In this document: positions 27,656 through 36,869 of the stretch, piece after piece
Position numbering within the stretch: position 1 is the first letter of the stretch
Layout: each line of letters starts with the position of its first letter
Source: an uncultured Sphingomonas sp.
Lineage (GTDB): Bacteria; Pseudomonadota; Alphaproteobacteria; Sphingomonadales; Sphingomonadaceae
Length of the DNA stretch: 58,745 nt
Assembly: GCA_913776255.1 (NCBI GenBank)
Contig: CAJYLV010000062.1
Coordinates: 1 to 58,745, forward strand
Direction of reading: 5' to 3'
Notes under the pieces: generated by a model
Databases searched by the model: none
What the model was told of the DNA's origin: nothing
Seen by the model: only the letters and a program-made list of their open reading frames with translations
Position numbers and translations under genes: made by a program

Positions 27656-27684
27656 GCCGGCCTCTCCTATCAGGAAAGGCCGGC
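27656..27684. terminator. Small intercistronic hairpin after the receptor gene
   Basis: GCCGGCCT at 27656-27663 pairs with AGGCCGGC at 27677-27684 across a 13-nt loop, between the receptor stop and the DUF6445 start. It may lower expression of the two downstream genes. Confidence 0.45.
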
Positions 27685-27692
27685 AGGGGTCA

Positions 27693-30539
27693 TCAATAGG
27701 TCGCGCGCAGCGACAGGCCGAAGCGGCGGTCGTTGAGCTGATATTGCAGCGGCTGACCGATCGTCCCGATATAGGTGACGTTCATGCGGTTGGTCAGGTT
27801 CACCGCATCCGCCGAGATCGCGACATGGGTGTTTAGGTTGACGCTCACCGACGCGTCGAGCGAGGCATAGGGCTTGGCATATTGCGGCTGGTTGGTCCCC
27901 GCCCCGAACGTCTGGTCGAGATAGCTCGACCGCCAGTTATAGGCGAGCCGCGCGGTCAGCGGCCCCTTCTCGTACAACCCGATCAGATTGTAATTGTGCT
28001 TCGACAGTTTCTCGAGCGGCAGCTGCGCCGACATCCCCGATCCCGCGACCGCGAACGGATTGGTGACGTTCGAGTCGACATAGGTGTAATTGGCCTGCAC
28101 CCCGAACCCGCTGAACAGCCCGGGCAGGAAGTCGAGGAACTGCTGATAGCCGATCTCGGCGCCCTTGACGGTGCCCTTGCCCGAATTGAGCACGGTGCTG
28201 ACGTCATAGGCGCGGCCCTGGAAGGTCTGGACCAAGGTGCCGCTCGCCAGGAAGCCGTCGACCTTCTTGTAGAACAGCCCGCCGGTCACCGACCCGGTCG
28301 GCGCGAAATACCATTCGGCGGTCAGGTCGAAGTTGTTGGATTCGATCGGGTTGAGCCGTGGATTGCCGGAGCTGGCGCTCGGGCGACCCGTGATCGGATT
28401 GACCTGGTTGGCATTGTTGAGCGTCAGGTTGGTCGACAATTGGTCGAAGTTCGGCCGCGCCAGCCCCTTTGAATAGGCGAAGCGCATCTGGAACTCCTCG
28501 GTCAGTCGCGCGCGCAGGTTCACGCTCGGCAGCGCACGGGTGTAGCTCTTGTCGATCGCCAGCGGCGAGGTGGTGCCGTCGGAATTGAACTGCGTCCCGA
28601 ACGAGGTGAGATCGGTCTTGACCAGCCGCACGCCCGCATTGCCGTCGAAGCGGATGCCGCCCGCCTCGAACGCATAATCGGTCGAACCCCAGACGGTGTA
28701 GGTCTTCTCGGTCTGCGCGTTGAGATCGCCGGGGGTGAAGGCTTCCTTGGTCTTGGCGCCGAACAGCGCGTACAGCGCCTTGGTCTGCTTCCAGACGTCA
28801 CCGGTCACGCCCCCGCCGCCGGGCAGCGCCGGATACAGCAGCCCGCCGGTGACGCTCTTGCCGTCGAAGAAGTGCGGCGACGGTGCCGGCATCGCCAGCT
28901 GCGGATTGCGGCTAAGCGGGATCAGCGCCGTGCCGTCCGGGGCATCGACCCCCGGCCCGGCGGCGCTGAGGCCGACGCCGTTCCACGTGCCGCGCAGGTC
29001 GATCGAATTGTCCGAATAGCGCGCCCCGCCGCGCAGCTTCTGCAGGAAGCCGCCTTCGAGATCATATTCGATGTCATAGGCGAGCGCGAGCGTGTCGGCG
29101 TCGTTGCGTTGCAGCGCGTCGGCGATGAACGGCGTCGCGTAATTGGCGGGGTTGGTCAGCAGCGCCTTGTCGCGCACGTCCCAGCGCGGACGGCTGCCGC
29201 GCAGGTCGAAGTCGATGATCGACGGATGCGGCGAACCGGTCGGCGTGTTCTGGCCGGTGGCGGTGAACAGCGTCAGGACGTGCCCGTTGCGATCGGCGTT
29301 GTAATAGCTCTTCAGATACTGGACGTCGAAATGGACCTTCGCGCGCTCGGTCGCCTGCCAGTCGGCGCCGAGCGTGAAGTTCTGGCTCTGGCTCCACAAT
29401 TGCTGGTCGAAGCGCCCGGTCTCGAAATTCTGCTGCTGCAACGACCCCGACGTCGCATAGCCGTCCTTGTTGAACGTGAAGGTCGATCCGGGCAGCGGGT
29501 TGGACTCCGACCCGCCGTTGACGGTGTAATAATAGGCGCCGCGGCGGTTGAACCAGTATTTGGCGAGCTGATACTGGCCGGTGACCAGCAGATTGTCCGC
29601 CGCCTGCCACTGGATCGCGGCGGCGAAGCCCAGCCGGCGGCGATCGCCGAGATCGTCATAGACCTGCATCCCCATCGGCGCCTTGGCATTGGCGGGCGCA
29701 CCGGCGATCGATCCGGCCGGGATCGGGTTCTGCGGGTTGGCAAGGATGCCGTCCTGGCGATAGGCGCTAGTCGAATAGACTGCATTGGCGAGGATACCGA
29801 ACTCGCCGATCCCGGTGTCGAAGCGGTTGCTGTACAGCCCCGACGCCGAATAGCCGAACTTGTCGACCCGGTCGTAGTAATTGCCGCGGACGGTGGCGCT
29901 GATCGTCTGGCCGAGCTGGTCGAACGGCAGCCGCGTACGCAGGTTCACCGCCGCGCCGACGCCACCCTCGATGATGTTGGCGGGCGCGTTCTTGTAGACG
30001 TCGATCCCGGCGAGCAGCTCGGGTGGGATGCCTTCCAGATCGAAGGCGCGGCCGCCCGATGCCGAATAGACCGCGCGGCCATCGAGGAAGTTCTGGACCT
30101 GGGTGAGCCCGCGGACGGTGATCGCCGGTGAGGTGCGGTGATCGAAGTCGGTCGCCCCCTCGCCATAGCGCCGCTGGATCTGGACGCCGGTGATGCGTTG
30201 CAACGCCTCGGTGGTGTTGGCGTCGGGCAGCTTGCCAATGTCCGTCGCCTGCACCGAGTCGAGGATCTGGCTGGCATTGCGCTTCAGTGCCTGTGCCGAG
30301 CGCAGCGATTCACGAACGCCGGTGACGACGATATCCTGTTCGTTCTGATCCTGTTGCGCGACCTGCGACGCGTTCAGCGCGCCGGTGGGGCGATCGGGAT
30401 CGCTGCCCTGTTCGACGCGGATGCCGCCGCCCTGCGTCGGCGTTGCATTTGTCTGCGCACCCGCCGCGCCGCTCGCCCCCCCGATGGCCATCGCCACCAT
30501 CGATGCACCGATCAGCCGACGCGCTTCCAGCTTCCGCAT
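27693..30539 (-). CDS. TonB-dependent receptor of the halogenase operon
   Basis: The 948-aa protein has a signal peptide (RRLIGASMVAMAIGGASGAAG). The plug has the pattern usual in this Caulobacter/sphingomonad receptor type: QDIVVTGVRESLRSAQALKR, DIGKLPDANTTEALQRITGV, RAFDLEGIPPELLAGIDVYK. The barrel ends with NDRRFGLSLRATY. Receptors of this type often sit upstream of tryptophan halogenases. The ligand is unknown; an aromatic or peptide compound is possible. It is the first gene of a three-gene minus-strand operon, with its own promoter in the AT-rich stretch at 30540-30949. Confidence 0.93.
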   Translation of the reverse strand: MRKLEARRLIGASMVAMAIGGASGAAGAQTNATPTQGGGIRVEQGSDPDRPTGALNASQVAQQDQNEQDIVVTGVRESLRSAQALKRNASQILDSVQATDIGKLPDANTTEALQRITGVQIQRRYGEGATDFDHRTSPAITVRGLTQVQNFLDGRAVYSASGGRAFDLEGIPPELLAGIDVYKNAPANIIEGGVGAAVNLRTRLPFDQLGQTISATVRGNYYDRVDKFGYSASGLYSNRFDTGIGEFGILANAVYSTSAYRQDGILANPQNPIPAGSIAGAPANAKAPMGMQVYDDLGDRRRLGFAAAIQWQAADNLLVTGQYQLAKYWFNRRGAYYYTVNGGSESNPLPGSTFTFNKDGYATSGSLQQQNFETGRFDQQLWSQSQNFTLGADWQATERAKVHFDVQYLKSYYNADRNGHVLTLFTATGQNTPTGSPHPSIIDFDLRGSRPRWDVRDKALLTNPANYATPFIADALQRNDADTLALAYDIEYDLEGGFLQKLRGGARYSDNSIDLRGTWNGVGLSAAGPGVDAPDGTALIPLSRNPQLAMPAPSPHFFDGKSVTGGLLYPALPGGGGVTGDVWKQTKALYALFGAKTKEAFTPGDLNAQTEKTYTVWGSTDYAFEAGGIRFDGNAGVRLVKTDLTSFGTQFNSDGTTSPLAIDKSYTRALPSVNLRARLTEEFQMRFAYSKGLARPNFDQLSTNLTLNNANQVNPITGRPSASSGNPRLNPIESNNFDLTAEWYFAPTGSVTGGLFYKKVDGFLASGTLVQTFQGRAYDVSTVLNSGKGTVKGAEIGYQQFLDFLPGLFSGFGVQANYTYVDSNVTNPFAVAGSGMSAQLPLEKLSKHNYNLIGLYEKGPLTARLAYNWRSSYLDQTFGAGTNQPQYAKPYASLDASVSVNLNTHVAISADAVNLTNRMNVTYIGTIGQPLQYQLNDRRFGLSLRATY

Positions 30540-30949
30540 ATGTCCCCTCCCCAGCAGGCTACCGCATTGTTGCGGCTAACCTATGCTGCTTCGCACGATT
30601 CCAATTGCCAGACAAATGGATTTTATCAGATTTTATTCAATGCTAGAATTTTGTGGTAAGTTGTTGAATAGGCCTCGGTTTTATCACAGTTCTTCAATCG
30701 TATTGCTGGTGACCAAAGGATTGTGCTTGTCAGACCCTTTGTTTGATTCTCAAATATTTGCGTGGTGAATGACCGGGCGATGCGGCGCGCGAACGTAAAA
30801 AGGTGCGCATCGCGCTCGCCGCGATCCCGGCGGTCGCGCGCCGGCGCCACAAACGCCACGGCACTCCCCTGCCCCTCGATCGTTGAGCAGCGACGATCGC
30901 GCCGTTACGGCGCTGAAACCGTGTTACTTACATCTCCACGAGGGTTTGC
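30540..30949. promoter_or_regulatory. Divergent promoter region between receptor and alcohol dehydrogenase
   Basis: This region is unusually AT-rich (about 30590-30770) for the window. Next to the receptor start there is a small palindrome, CCGCA-TTGT-TGCGG at 30562-30575. Open frames exist but lack coding character. The dehydrogenase leader has CGAGGG before its ATG. No other structure stands out. Confidence 0.5.
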
Positions 30950-32011
30950 ATGACCACCACCGCCCATGGCTATGCCGCGCCGTCCGCCGACGCGCCGCTC
31001 GCCCCCTTCACCTTCGAACGCCGCGACTGCCAGCCCGACGATGTCGCGATCGACATCCTGTTCTGCGGCGTCTGCCATTCCGACCTCCACACCGCACGCG
31101 GCGAATGGGGCGGCACGCTCTATCCGTGCGTCCCCGGGCACGAGATCGTCGGGCGCGTCAGCGCGGTCGGCGGCGATGTGACGAAGTTCGCGGTCGGCGA
31201 CGTGGTCGGGGTCGGCTGCATGGTCGACAGCTGCGGGCAGTGCGCGTCCTGCCACGAGGGCGAGGAGCAATATTGCGAAACCACCGGCTTCGTCGGCACC
31301 TATAACGGCCCCGACCCGGTGCTGGGCGGACACACGTTCGGCGGCTATTCGGACCGGATCGTCGTTAAGGAAGGCTTCGTGCTGCGGATCGGCCATGACG
31401 CGCAGGACCTCGCCGCGGTCGCGCCGCTGCTGTGCGCGGGCATCACCACCTATTCGCCGCTCAAACACTGGAAGGTCGGGCCGGGCCACAAGGTCGGCGT
31501 CGTCGGGCTCGGCGGGCTCGGGCACATGGGCGTCAAGATCGCCGCGGCGATGGGCGCGGAGGTGTACGTCTTCTCGACCTCACCCAGCAAGCGCGACGAT
31601 GCCAAGCGGCTCGGCGCGACCGACCTGATCGTCTCGAAGGACGCGGAGGCGATGGCCGCGCACACCGGGACGTTCGACTTCATCCTCAACACCGTCGCGG
31701 CGAGCCACAGCCTCGACCCGTTGCTGATGCTGCTCAAGCGCGACGGCACGATGACATTGGTCGGCGTCCCCGAGGAACCGCACCCCTCGCCCTCGGTCGG
31801 CGCGCTGGTCTTCAAGCGCCGCGCGATCGCGGGCTCGCTGATCGGCGGGATCGCCGAGACGCAGGAGATGCTCGACTTCTGCCGCGATCACGGGCTGACC
31901 GCCGATATCGAGCTGCTGGCGATGAAGGACATCGAACAGGGCTATGACCGGATGCAGCGCAGCGACGTGAAGTACCGCTTCGTCATCGACATGGCGACGC
32001 TCGAGAAGTGA
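30950..32011 (+). CDS. Zinc- and NADP-dependent alcohol dehydrogenase (cinnamyl-alcohol-dehydrogenase/YahK type)
   Basis: The 353-aa protein is a medium-chain dehydrogenase. Catalytic zinc residues appear in FCGVCHSDLH and GHEIVGRV. The structural zinc site is CGQCASCHEGEEQYC. The Rossmann loop is VGVVGLGGLGHMGV, followed by STSPSKRDDAKRLGA, whose Ser/Lys favour NADP. The sequence matches the YahK/CAD subgroup that reduces aldehydes broadly. It stands alone and is followed by a strong inverted repeat at 32017-32052. Confidence 0.93.
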   Translation: MTTTAHGYAAPSADAPLAPFTFERRDCQPDDVAIDILFCGVCHSDLHTARGEWGGTLYPCVPGHEIVGRVSAVGGDVTKFAVGDVVGVGCMVDSCGQCASCHEGEEQYCETTGFVGTYNGPDPVLGGHTFGGYSDRIVVKEGFVLRIGHDAQDLAAVAPLLCAGITTYSPLKHWKVGPGHKVGVVGLGGLGHMGVKIAAAMGAEVYVFSTSPSKRDDAKRLGATDLIVSKDAEAMAAHTGTFDFILNTVAASHSLDPLLMLLKRDGTMTLVGVPEEPHPSPSVGALVFKRRAIAGSLIGGIAETQEMLDFCRDHGLTADIELLAMKDIEQGYDRMQRSDVKYRFVIDMATLEK

Positions 32012-32016
32012 GATAG

Positions 32017-32052
32017 CAGGTCGACGTGTCGCTCTGTCAACACGTCGGCCTG
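32017..32052. terminator. Inverted repeat after the dehydrogenase, containing GTCGAC motif
   Basis: CAGGTCGACGTGT (32017-32029) and ACACGTCGGCCTG (32040-32052) pair with one mismatch around a 10-nt loop. It follows the dehydrogenase stop at once, so it probably terminates transcription. It shares GTCGAC/CACGTCG elements with the motif cluster at 35.4-37.7 kb. Confidence 0.6.
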
Positions 32053-32083
32053 CGGACAGTGGCCACCAGCCACCCGCCGTTTT

Positions 32084-32165
32084 CGTCATCCCGGACCTGA
32101 TCCAAGATCCCGCTTTTGCCACCGTCACCGAAAAGCGGGGCCCCGGATCAGGTCCGGGGCGACGG
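32084..32165. repeat. Intergenic inverted repeat, GTC-CCCGG family
   Basis: CGTCATCCCGGACCTGATCC, CCCGCTTTT / AAAAGCGGGGCCCCGGATCA, and GGTCCGGGGCGACGG form the same nested palindromes as at 13027 and 18242. Confidence 0.75.
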
Positions 32166-32225
32166 GTGGGCGAGGCGGTCGCTCATTGGATCAGGCCGAT
32201 CCATCAAGCGCAGCGAGAAGGGGTG

Positions 32226-32386
32226 TTCACGCGGAGGCGCGGAGGACGCAGAGATGCTACGCTCGGCCGATCCGCTGCCTGTTCTCTTACGGTCCGGAGT
32301 GACAGGGTGACGCGTGCCCCACACGCGACACCTCCGCGCCTCCGCGCCTCCGCGCCTCCGCGTGAACAACCCTTCTTCCGACACCC
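32226..32386. repeat. Intergenic inverted repeat, 'TTCACGCGGAGGCGCGGAG' family
   Basis: TTCACGCGGAGGCGCGGAGG starts the element and the complementary run of CCTCCGCGCCTCCGCGCCTC ends it with CGCGTGAAC, about 100 bp later. Within the right arm, CTCCGCGC is repeated four times. Other members are at 35528, 36010, 36492, 43312 and 57184. It lies in the leader before the cstA gene. Confidence 0.8.
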
Positions 32387-32490
32387 AGCGTGCCGAACCC
32401 GAAAAGCAATCGGCCTCGGCATGAAACCGCACTGGCGCGCCGCGTGGCGGAATGCGATGCTCGCCCGAGAACACAGGTGAGAGGATCGAC

Positions 32491-34587
32491 ATGACAGCGG
32501 CGACGGTGCCGGCGCAGCAACGGCTCACCCCGCAGACCGCGCGCGACTGGCTGATCTGGGGCGCGGTGACGCTGCTCGGCGCCGGCGCGCTCGGCGTGGT
32601 GGCGCTCCACCGCGGCGAGCCGGTCAACGCGCTGTGGATCGTCACCGCCGCGCTGTGCACCTATCTCGTCGCCTATCGCTTCTACGCGCTGTTCATCGCC
32701 ACCCGCGTCGTGCGCGTCGATCCGGCGCGCGCCACCCCGGCGGTGCGCCGCGCCGACGGGCTCGACTTCGTGCCGACCGACCGCAACGTGCTGTTCGGGC
32801 ACCATTTCGCCGCGATCGCCGGCGCCGGGCCATTGGTCGGGCCGGTGCTCGCCGCGCAGATGGGCTATCTGCCCGGCACGCTCTGGCTGCTGGTCGGGGT
32901 GGTGTTCGCGGGCGCGGTGCAGGATTTCCTGATCCTGTTCTGCTCGACGCGGCGCGACGCGCGCTCGCTCGGCGACATGATCCGCACCGAAATGGGGCGC
33001 GTCCCCGGCACGATCGCGCTCGTCGGGGTGCTCGCGATCATGGTCATCCTGCTCGCGGTGCTGGCCTTGGTCGTCGTCAAGGCGCTCGCCGACAGCCCGT
33101 GGGGGACGTTCACCGTCGCCGCGACGATCCCGATCGCGCTGTTGATGGGGCTGTACGGCCGCTTCCTGCGCCCGGGGCGGATCGCGGAGATGTCGGGGAT
33201 CGGCTTCGTGCTGCTGATGGCGGCGATCATGGGCGGGCAGCATGTCGCCGCCTCCCCCGCCCTCGCCCCGCTCTTCACGCTGACCGGGCCGACGCTCGCG
33301 CTCGCGCTGATGGCCTACGGCTTCATCGCCTCGGTGGTGCCGGTGTGGCTGCTGCTCGCGCCGCGCGACTATCTGTCGACCTTCCTAAAGATCGGGGTGA
33401 TCGCCGGGCTCGCGCTCGGCATCCTGATCGTCCGGCCGACGCTGCAGATGCCCGCGGTGACGCAGTTCATCGACGGCACGGGCCCGGCGTTCGCGGGGGC
33501 GCTGTTCCCGTTCCTGTTCATCACGATCGCGTGCGGCGCGGTGTCCGGCTTCCACGCGCTGATCGCCAGCGGCACCACGCCCAAGATGATCGCGACCGAG
33601 GGCGATCTGCGCTTCATCGGCTATGGCGCGATGCTGACCGAGAGCTTCGTCGCGGTGATGGCGCTGATCGCGGCGTGCGTGCTCGACCCGGCGGTCTATT
33701 TCGCGATGAACGCGCCCGCCGCGCTGATCGGCACCGACGTGACCAGCGCCGCGCAGGCGATCGCGCAATGGGGCTTCCACATCCAGCCCGAGGCGCTCAC
33801 GCAGATCGCGCGCGACGTCGGCGAGGGCACGATCCTCAGCCGCGCGGGCGGCGCGCCGACGCTGGCGGTGGGGATGGCGCATATCCTCAGCCGCGTGATC
33901 GGCGGGCAGGCGCTGATGGCCTTCTGGTATCATTTCGCGATCCTGTTCGAGGCGCTGTTCATCCTCACCACCGTCGATGCGGGCACGCGCGTCGCACGCT
34001 TCATGATCCAGGACCTGCTCGGCAGCGTCATCCCGGCGATGCGCGCGACCGAGAAGCTCGCGCCGAACCTGATCGCGACCGCGCTGGCGGTCGGGGCCTG
34101 GGGCTGGTTCCTGTATCAGGGCGTCACCGACCCGCTCGGCGGGATCAACACCTTGTGGCCGCTGTTCGGCATCTCCAACCAGATGCTCGCCGCAATCGCG
34201 CTGGTACTGGCGACGGTGATCCTGTTCCGGATGAAGCGGCAGCGCTACGCATGGGTGACGATCGCACCGACGATCTGGCTGCTGGTCTGCACGCTGACTG
34301 CCGGGTGGCAGAAGCTCTTCCACCCCGATCCGCGGATCGGTTTCCTGTCGCACGCCGACAAGTTCGCGACCGCGCTGCGCGAAGGCCGCCTGCTCGCCCC
34401 CGCCAAGACGCCCGCCGACATGGCGCGGATCGTCTTCAACGACCGCGTCGACGCCGCGGTGTGCGCGTTCTTCGTCGTGCTGGTGCTGGCGATCGTCGTC
34501 TACGGGGTCGCGGTGGCGCGCCGCGCGCTCGCCAGCGCGCAGCCGACCGTGCAGGAGACGGAGGGCGCGCATGTCGTTCTGGTCTAA
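32491..34587 (+). CDS. cstA: Carbon starvation protein A (CstA) family transporter
   Basis: The 698-aa protein has about 16-18 hydrophobic segments and the typical CstA signatures: FVPTDRNVLFGHHFAAIAGA, GPLVGPVLAAQMGYLPGTLW, AVQDFLILFCSTRRDARSLG and FEALFILTTVDAGTRVARFM. The family imports peptides or pyruvate across the inner membrane under carbon limitation. Start is at 32491, with GAGAGGA eight bases upstream. The YbdD-type partner gene overlaps its 3' end by 17 bp, as usual. No other regulator is nearby. Confidence 0.95.
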   Translation: MTAATVPAQQRLTPQTARDWLIWGAVTLLGAGALGVVALHRGEPVNALWIVTAALCTYLVAYRFYALFIATRVVRVDPARATPAVRRADGLDFVPTDRNVLFGHHFAAIAGAGPLVGPVLAAQMGYLPGTLWLLVGVVFAGAVQDFLILFCSTRRDARSLGDMIRTEMGRVPGTIALVGVLAIMVILLAVLALVVVKALADSPWGTFTVAATIPIALLMGLYGRFLRPGRIAEMSGIGFVLLMAAIMGGQHVAASPALAPLFTLTGPTLALALMAYGFIASVVPVWLLLAPRDYLSTFLKIGVIAGLALGILIVRPTLQMPAVTQFIDGTGPAFAGALFPFLFITIACGAVSGFHALIASGTTPKMIATEGDLRFIGYGAMLTESFVAVMALIAACVLDPAVYFAMNAPAALIGTDVTSAAQAIAQWGFHIQPEALTQIARDVGEGTILSRAGGAPTLAVGMAHILSRVIGGQALMAFWYHFAILFEALFILTTVDAGTRVARFMIQDLLGSVIPAMRATEKLAPNLIATALAVGAWGWFLYQGVTDPLGGINTLWPLFGISNQMLAAIALVLATVILFRMKRQRYAWVTIAPTIWLLVCTLTAGWQKLFHPDPRIGFLSHADKFATALREGRLLAPAKTPADMARIVFNDRVDAAVCAFFVVLVLAIVVYGVAVARRALASAQPTVQETEGAHVVLV

Positions 34588-34759
34588 AGCGGTGCAGACC
34601 GCGCGGCTGATGGTCGGCGTCCCCGATTACGACGCCTATCGCGCGCACCGCGCCGCGCACCACCCCGGCGAGCCGGTGCTGAGCCGCGCCGACTTCCACC
34701 GCGACCGCATCGCGCGCCGCTACGGCACCGGCGCGGGCGCCCCGCCGCGATGTTGCTGA
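34571..34759 (+). CDS. YbdD/YjiX-type small protein (DUF466), CstA partner
   Basis: The 62-aa product shows GVPDYDAYRAHRAAHHPGEP and LSRADFHRDRIARRYG, the pattern of DUF466 proteins that are encoded next to CstA and needed for full transport. It overlaps the cstA 3' end by 17 bp, implying coupling. It ends in an unusual PRCC. Confidence 0.88.
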   Translation: MSFWSKAVQTARLMVGVPDYDAYRAHRAAHHPGEPVLSRADFHRDRIARRYGTGAGAPPRCC

Positions 34760-34838
34760 CCCGCGGCGGCGATGGTGGCTTGCGGTATGATCCTGCGGTT
34801 CTAGCCTCGCCACGGGACGCCTGACGGGGAGAGCGGGG

Positions 34839-35429
34839 ATGCGGCCGAACATCGTGTCGGGATTGATCGGCGGCGCAGCGTTGCTGGCGGCGGGCTGGCT
34901 GCTCGGGCGGCTCGGCACCGACACCCCGCGCCCGCCGGCCGGGGGCGTGAAGGTGGTCGCGGCGCGCACCGACGTCACGCCAACGCCGCGGGCGATCGCA
35001 CCGGCGATCACGGCCCCTGCCCTGCCGACCCCCTCGCCGATGCCGGGCAGCGCGCCCGCGCACATCCGCGAGGACGAGGCGGTGCGCGGCGCGCTCCTCG
35101 ACCCGGCGTTCGAGCCGAATGCGCTATATCGCCGGCTGCGCACCGAGCCGGTCGATCCGGCGGCCGCCGCGCGGATGCAGCGCGCGATCGACGACGGGCT
35201 CGTCAAGGTCCCGTATCTCGACCGCGCGCATTTGCGGGTGCGGTGCGCGACGACGCTGTGCGAGGTCCACGGACGGTTCGCGACCGGCACCAGCACCGAC
35301 AACGTCAACGTCGCGATGCAGCAGTTGCAGGGCGACGCTTTGCGCGCCCCGCTCGGGTCGGCGGGGCTGGAGATCATCACCGCCGCCTTCGGGCCGGACG
35401 GCTTCACGCTTTACACCAGACGGAATTGA
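34839..35429 (+). CDS. Membrane-anchored exported protein of unknown function
   Basis: The 196-aa product has an N-terminal membrane segment (IVSGLIGGAALLAAGWLLGR), a Pro/Thr/Ala-rich linker to about residue 70, and a folded part with YRRLRTEPVDPAAAARMQRA, LRVRCATTLCEVHGRF and LGSAGLEIITAAFGPDGFTL. The Cys pair CATTLC may form a disulfide, which would suit a periplasmic domain. GGGGAGAGCGGGG precedes the start. Function unknown. Confidence 0.7.
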   Translation: MRPNIVSGLIGGAALLAAGWLLGRLGTDTPRPPAGGVKVVAARTDVTPTPRAIAPAITAPALPTPSPMPGSAPAHIREDEAVRGALLDPAFEPNALYRRLRTEPVDPAAAARMQRAIDDGLVKVPYLDRAHLRVRCATTLCEVHGRFATGTSTDNVNVAMQQLQGDALRAPLGSAGLEIITAAFGPDGFTLYTRRN

Positions 35430-35527
35430 CGTCGGAGTGTCGGGATGTCGACATGACGACACGTCGCGCCGTTGCTGTCCCGACGCGTCGACTTGTCGAT
35501 GCGCCTCGCGTGCCGGGCAGGAGAATG

Positions 35528-36625
35528 GGTTCACGCGGAGGCGCGGAGGCGCAGGGAGGTGTCCCCTCGCGGCAGCGCGCATCGATCCTCGCAAAGGCGT
35601 GCGGGACCGGCATGGGACCGACGAGCGCAACATCTCCGCGCCTCCGCGCCTCTGCGCGAGCCATCTTCTTCGGGTTTTTCCCGGGCATCGACCGGTCGAT
35701 CAGCTTCCCGCAGCTCGTCCGCTGAGTTCCTCGCCCTTCCGTAAGCCAATGGTTCATGTCGACAGCCCGACACCTCGAAAATGTTTCGCCCATTCGCCCA
35801 TCGTCATTGCGAGCGTAGCGAAGCAATCCAGGGCGTCCGGGTCCGGCGCTGGAGCTGGCAATGACGTGCCGCCGGGACGATGTCGCGTGCGGCGCATGTC
35901 TACACCTCGACAGGCCGACACGGCGGCGAAACGCCCTCCCCCTACCCTCAGGCGCGCGTCGGTATTCGTCAGCAGTGCCGGACGACCGCCGGCGTTCGGG
36001 CAGAAGAATGGTTCGCGCAGAGGCGCAGAGGCGCAGAGAGGTGTCCGCTCGCGGTAGCGCAGTGCCGCCCTCGCCGGCCTGAGGAGAGCAGTGCGCGAGC
36101 CGCGCGAGCAACACCTCCGCGCCTCTGCGCCTCTGCGCGAACCATCTTCTTCGGGTTCTTCCCAGGCACCGACCGGTCGTCAGCTTCCGGTAGCTCGTCC
36201 GCTGAGTTCCTCGCCCTTCCGTAAGCCAAAGGTCCCTGTCGACAGCCCGACACCTCGACAATGCTTCGCCCACCGTCATTGCGAGCGTAGCGAAGCAATC
36301 CAGGGCATACGGGGCCGGCGCTGGATTGCCTCGCTGCGCTGGCAACGACGTGCCGCCGGGACGATGTGGCGTGCGGCGCGTGTCTACACCTCGACAAACC
36401 GACGCGGCGGCGGAACGCCCTCCCCTACCCTCAGGCGCGCGTCGGTTTTCGTCAGCAGTGCCGGACGACCGCCGGCGTTCGGGTAGAAGAATGGTTCGCA
36501 CAGAGGCGCAGAGATGTGTCCGCTCGGGGCAGCGCGACGCCGCCCTCGCGCCGGCCTGACGAGAGCAGCGCGCGAGCCGCGCGAGCAACATCTCCGCGCC
36601 TCTGCGCCTCTGCGCGAACCATTCT
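35528..36625. repeat. Composite tandem repeat, about 2.3 copies of a ~482-bp unit
   Basis: The units begin at about 35528, 36010 and 36492. Each holds a TTCACGCGGAGGCGC/TTCGCGCAGAGGCGC-type hairpin, then an ATCTTCTTCGGGTT block, a TGTCGACAGCCCGACACCTCG motif, a GTCATTGCGAGCGTAGCGA-type hairpin (35806 and 36277), a TACACCTCGACA motif and a GGACGACCGCCGGCGTTCGG block. The copies differ by point changes and small indels. The third is only partial. Long open frames cross it on both strands but are by-products of the GC-rich repeats. No gene is called in about 35430-37340. Confidence 0.85.
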
Positions 36626-36787
36626 TCTTCAGGCGTCCAAAGGTGCCGACCGATCGCTCGGCCCTCGGCGCGTCGTCCTTGCAGACCACTGCCTCCGGCT
36701 GTCCAGCGCCGAATGTCGACACCCCGACACCTCGACCCGTCGACGTAGCGCGACCCGATAAATCGCCATCGCGCACCCGCCTCCAAC

Positions 36788-36869
36788 CGTCATCCCGGAC
36801 GGGATCCGGGATCCCGCTTCTCCCCCCGTTGCCGAAGAAGCCGAACTCCGGATCACGTCCGGGGTGACG
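36788..36869. repeat. Intergenic inverted repeat, GTC-CCCGG family
   Basis: CGTCATCCCGGACGGGATCC and TCCGGATCACGTCCGGGGTG with an inner CCCGCTTC arm form the same nested structure as at 13027, 18242 and 32084, with more mismatches in the inner arm. It lies between the tandem repeat and the next motif cluster. Confidence 0.7.

Noticed and set aside
30583..30859. Small open frames in the AT-rich divergent promoter
   Set aside because: No ribosome sites and no coding-like composition; the region is better explained as promoters.
35528..36625. CRISPR array
   Set aside because: Repeats are long, composite and imperfect with no regular 25-40 bp repeat/spacer order, and no cas gene is present.
35404..36786. 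A 460-codon open frame through the repeat field
   Set aside because: Its 'protein' repeats because the DNA repeats; it includes peptides typical of translated REP-like elements and has no ribosome site or domain.
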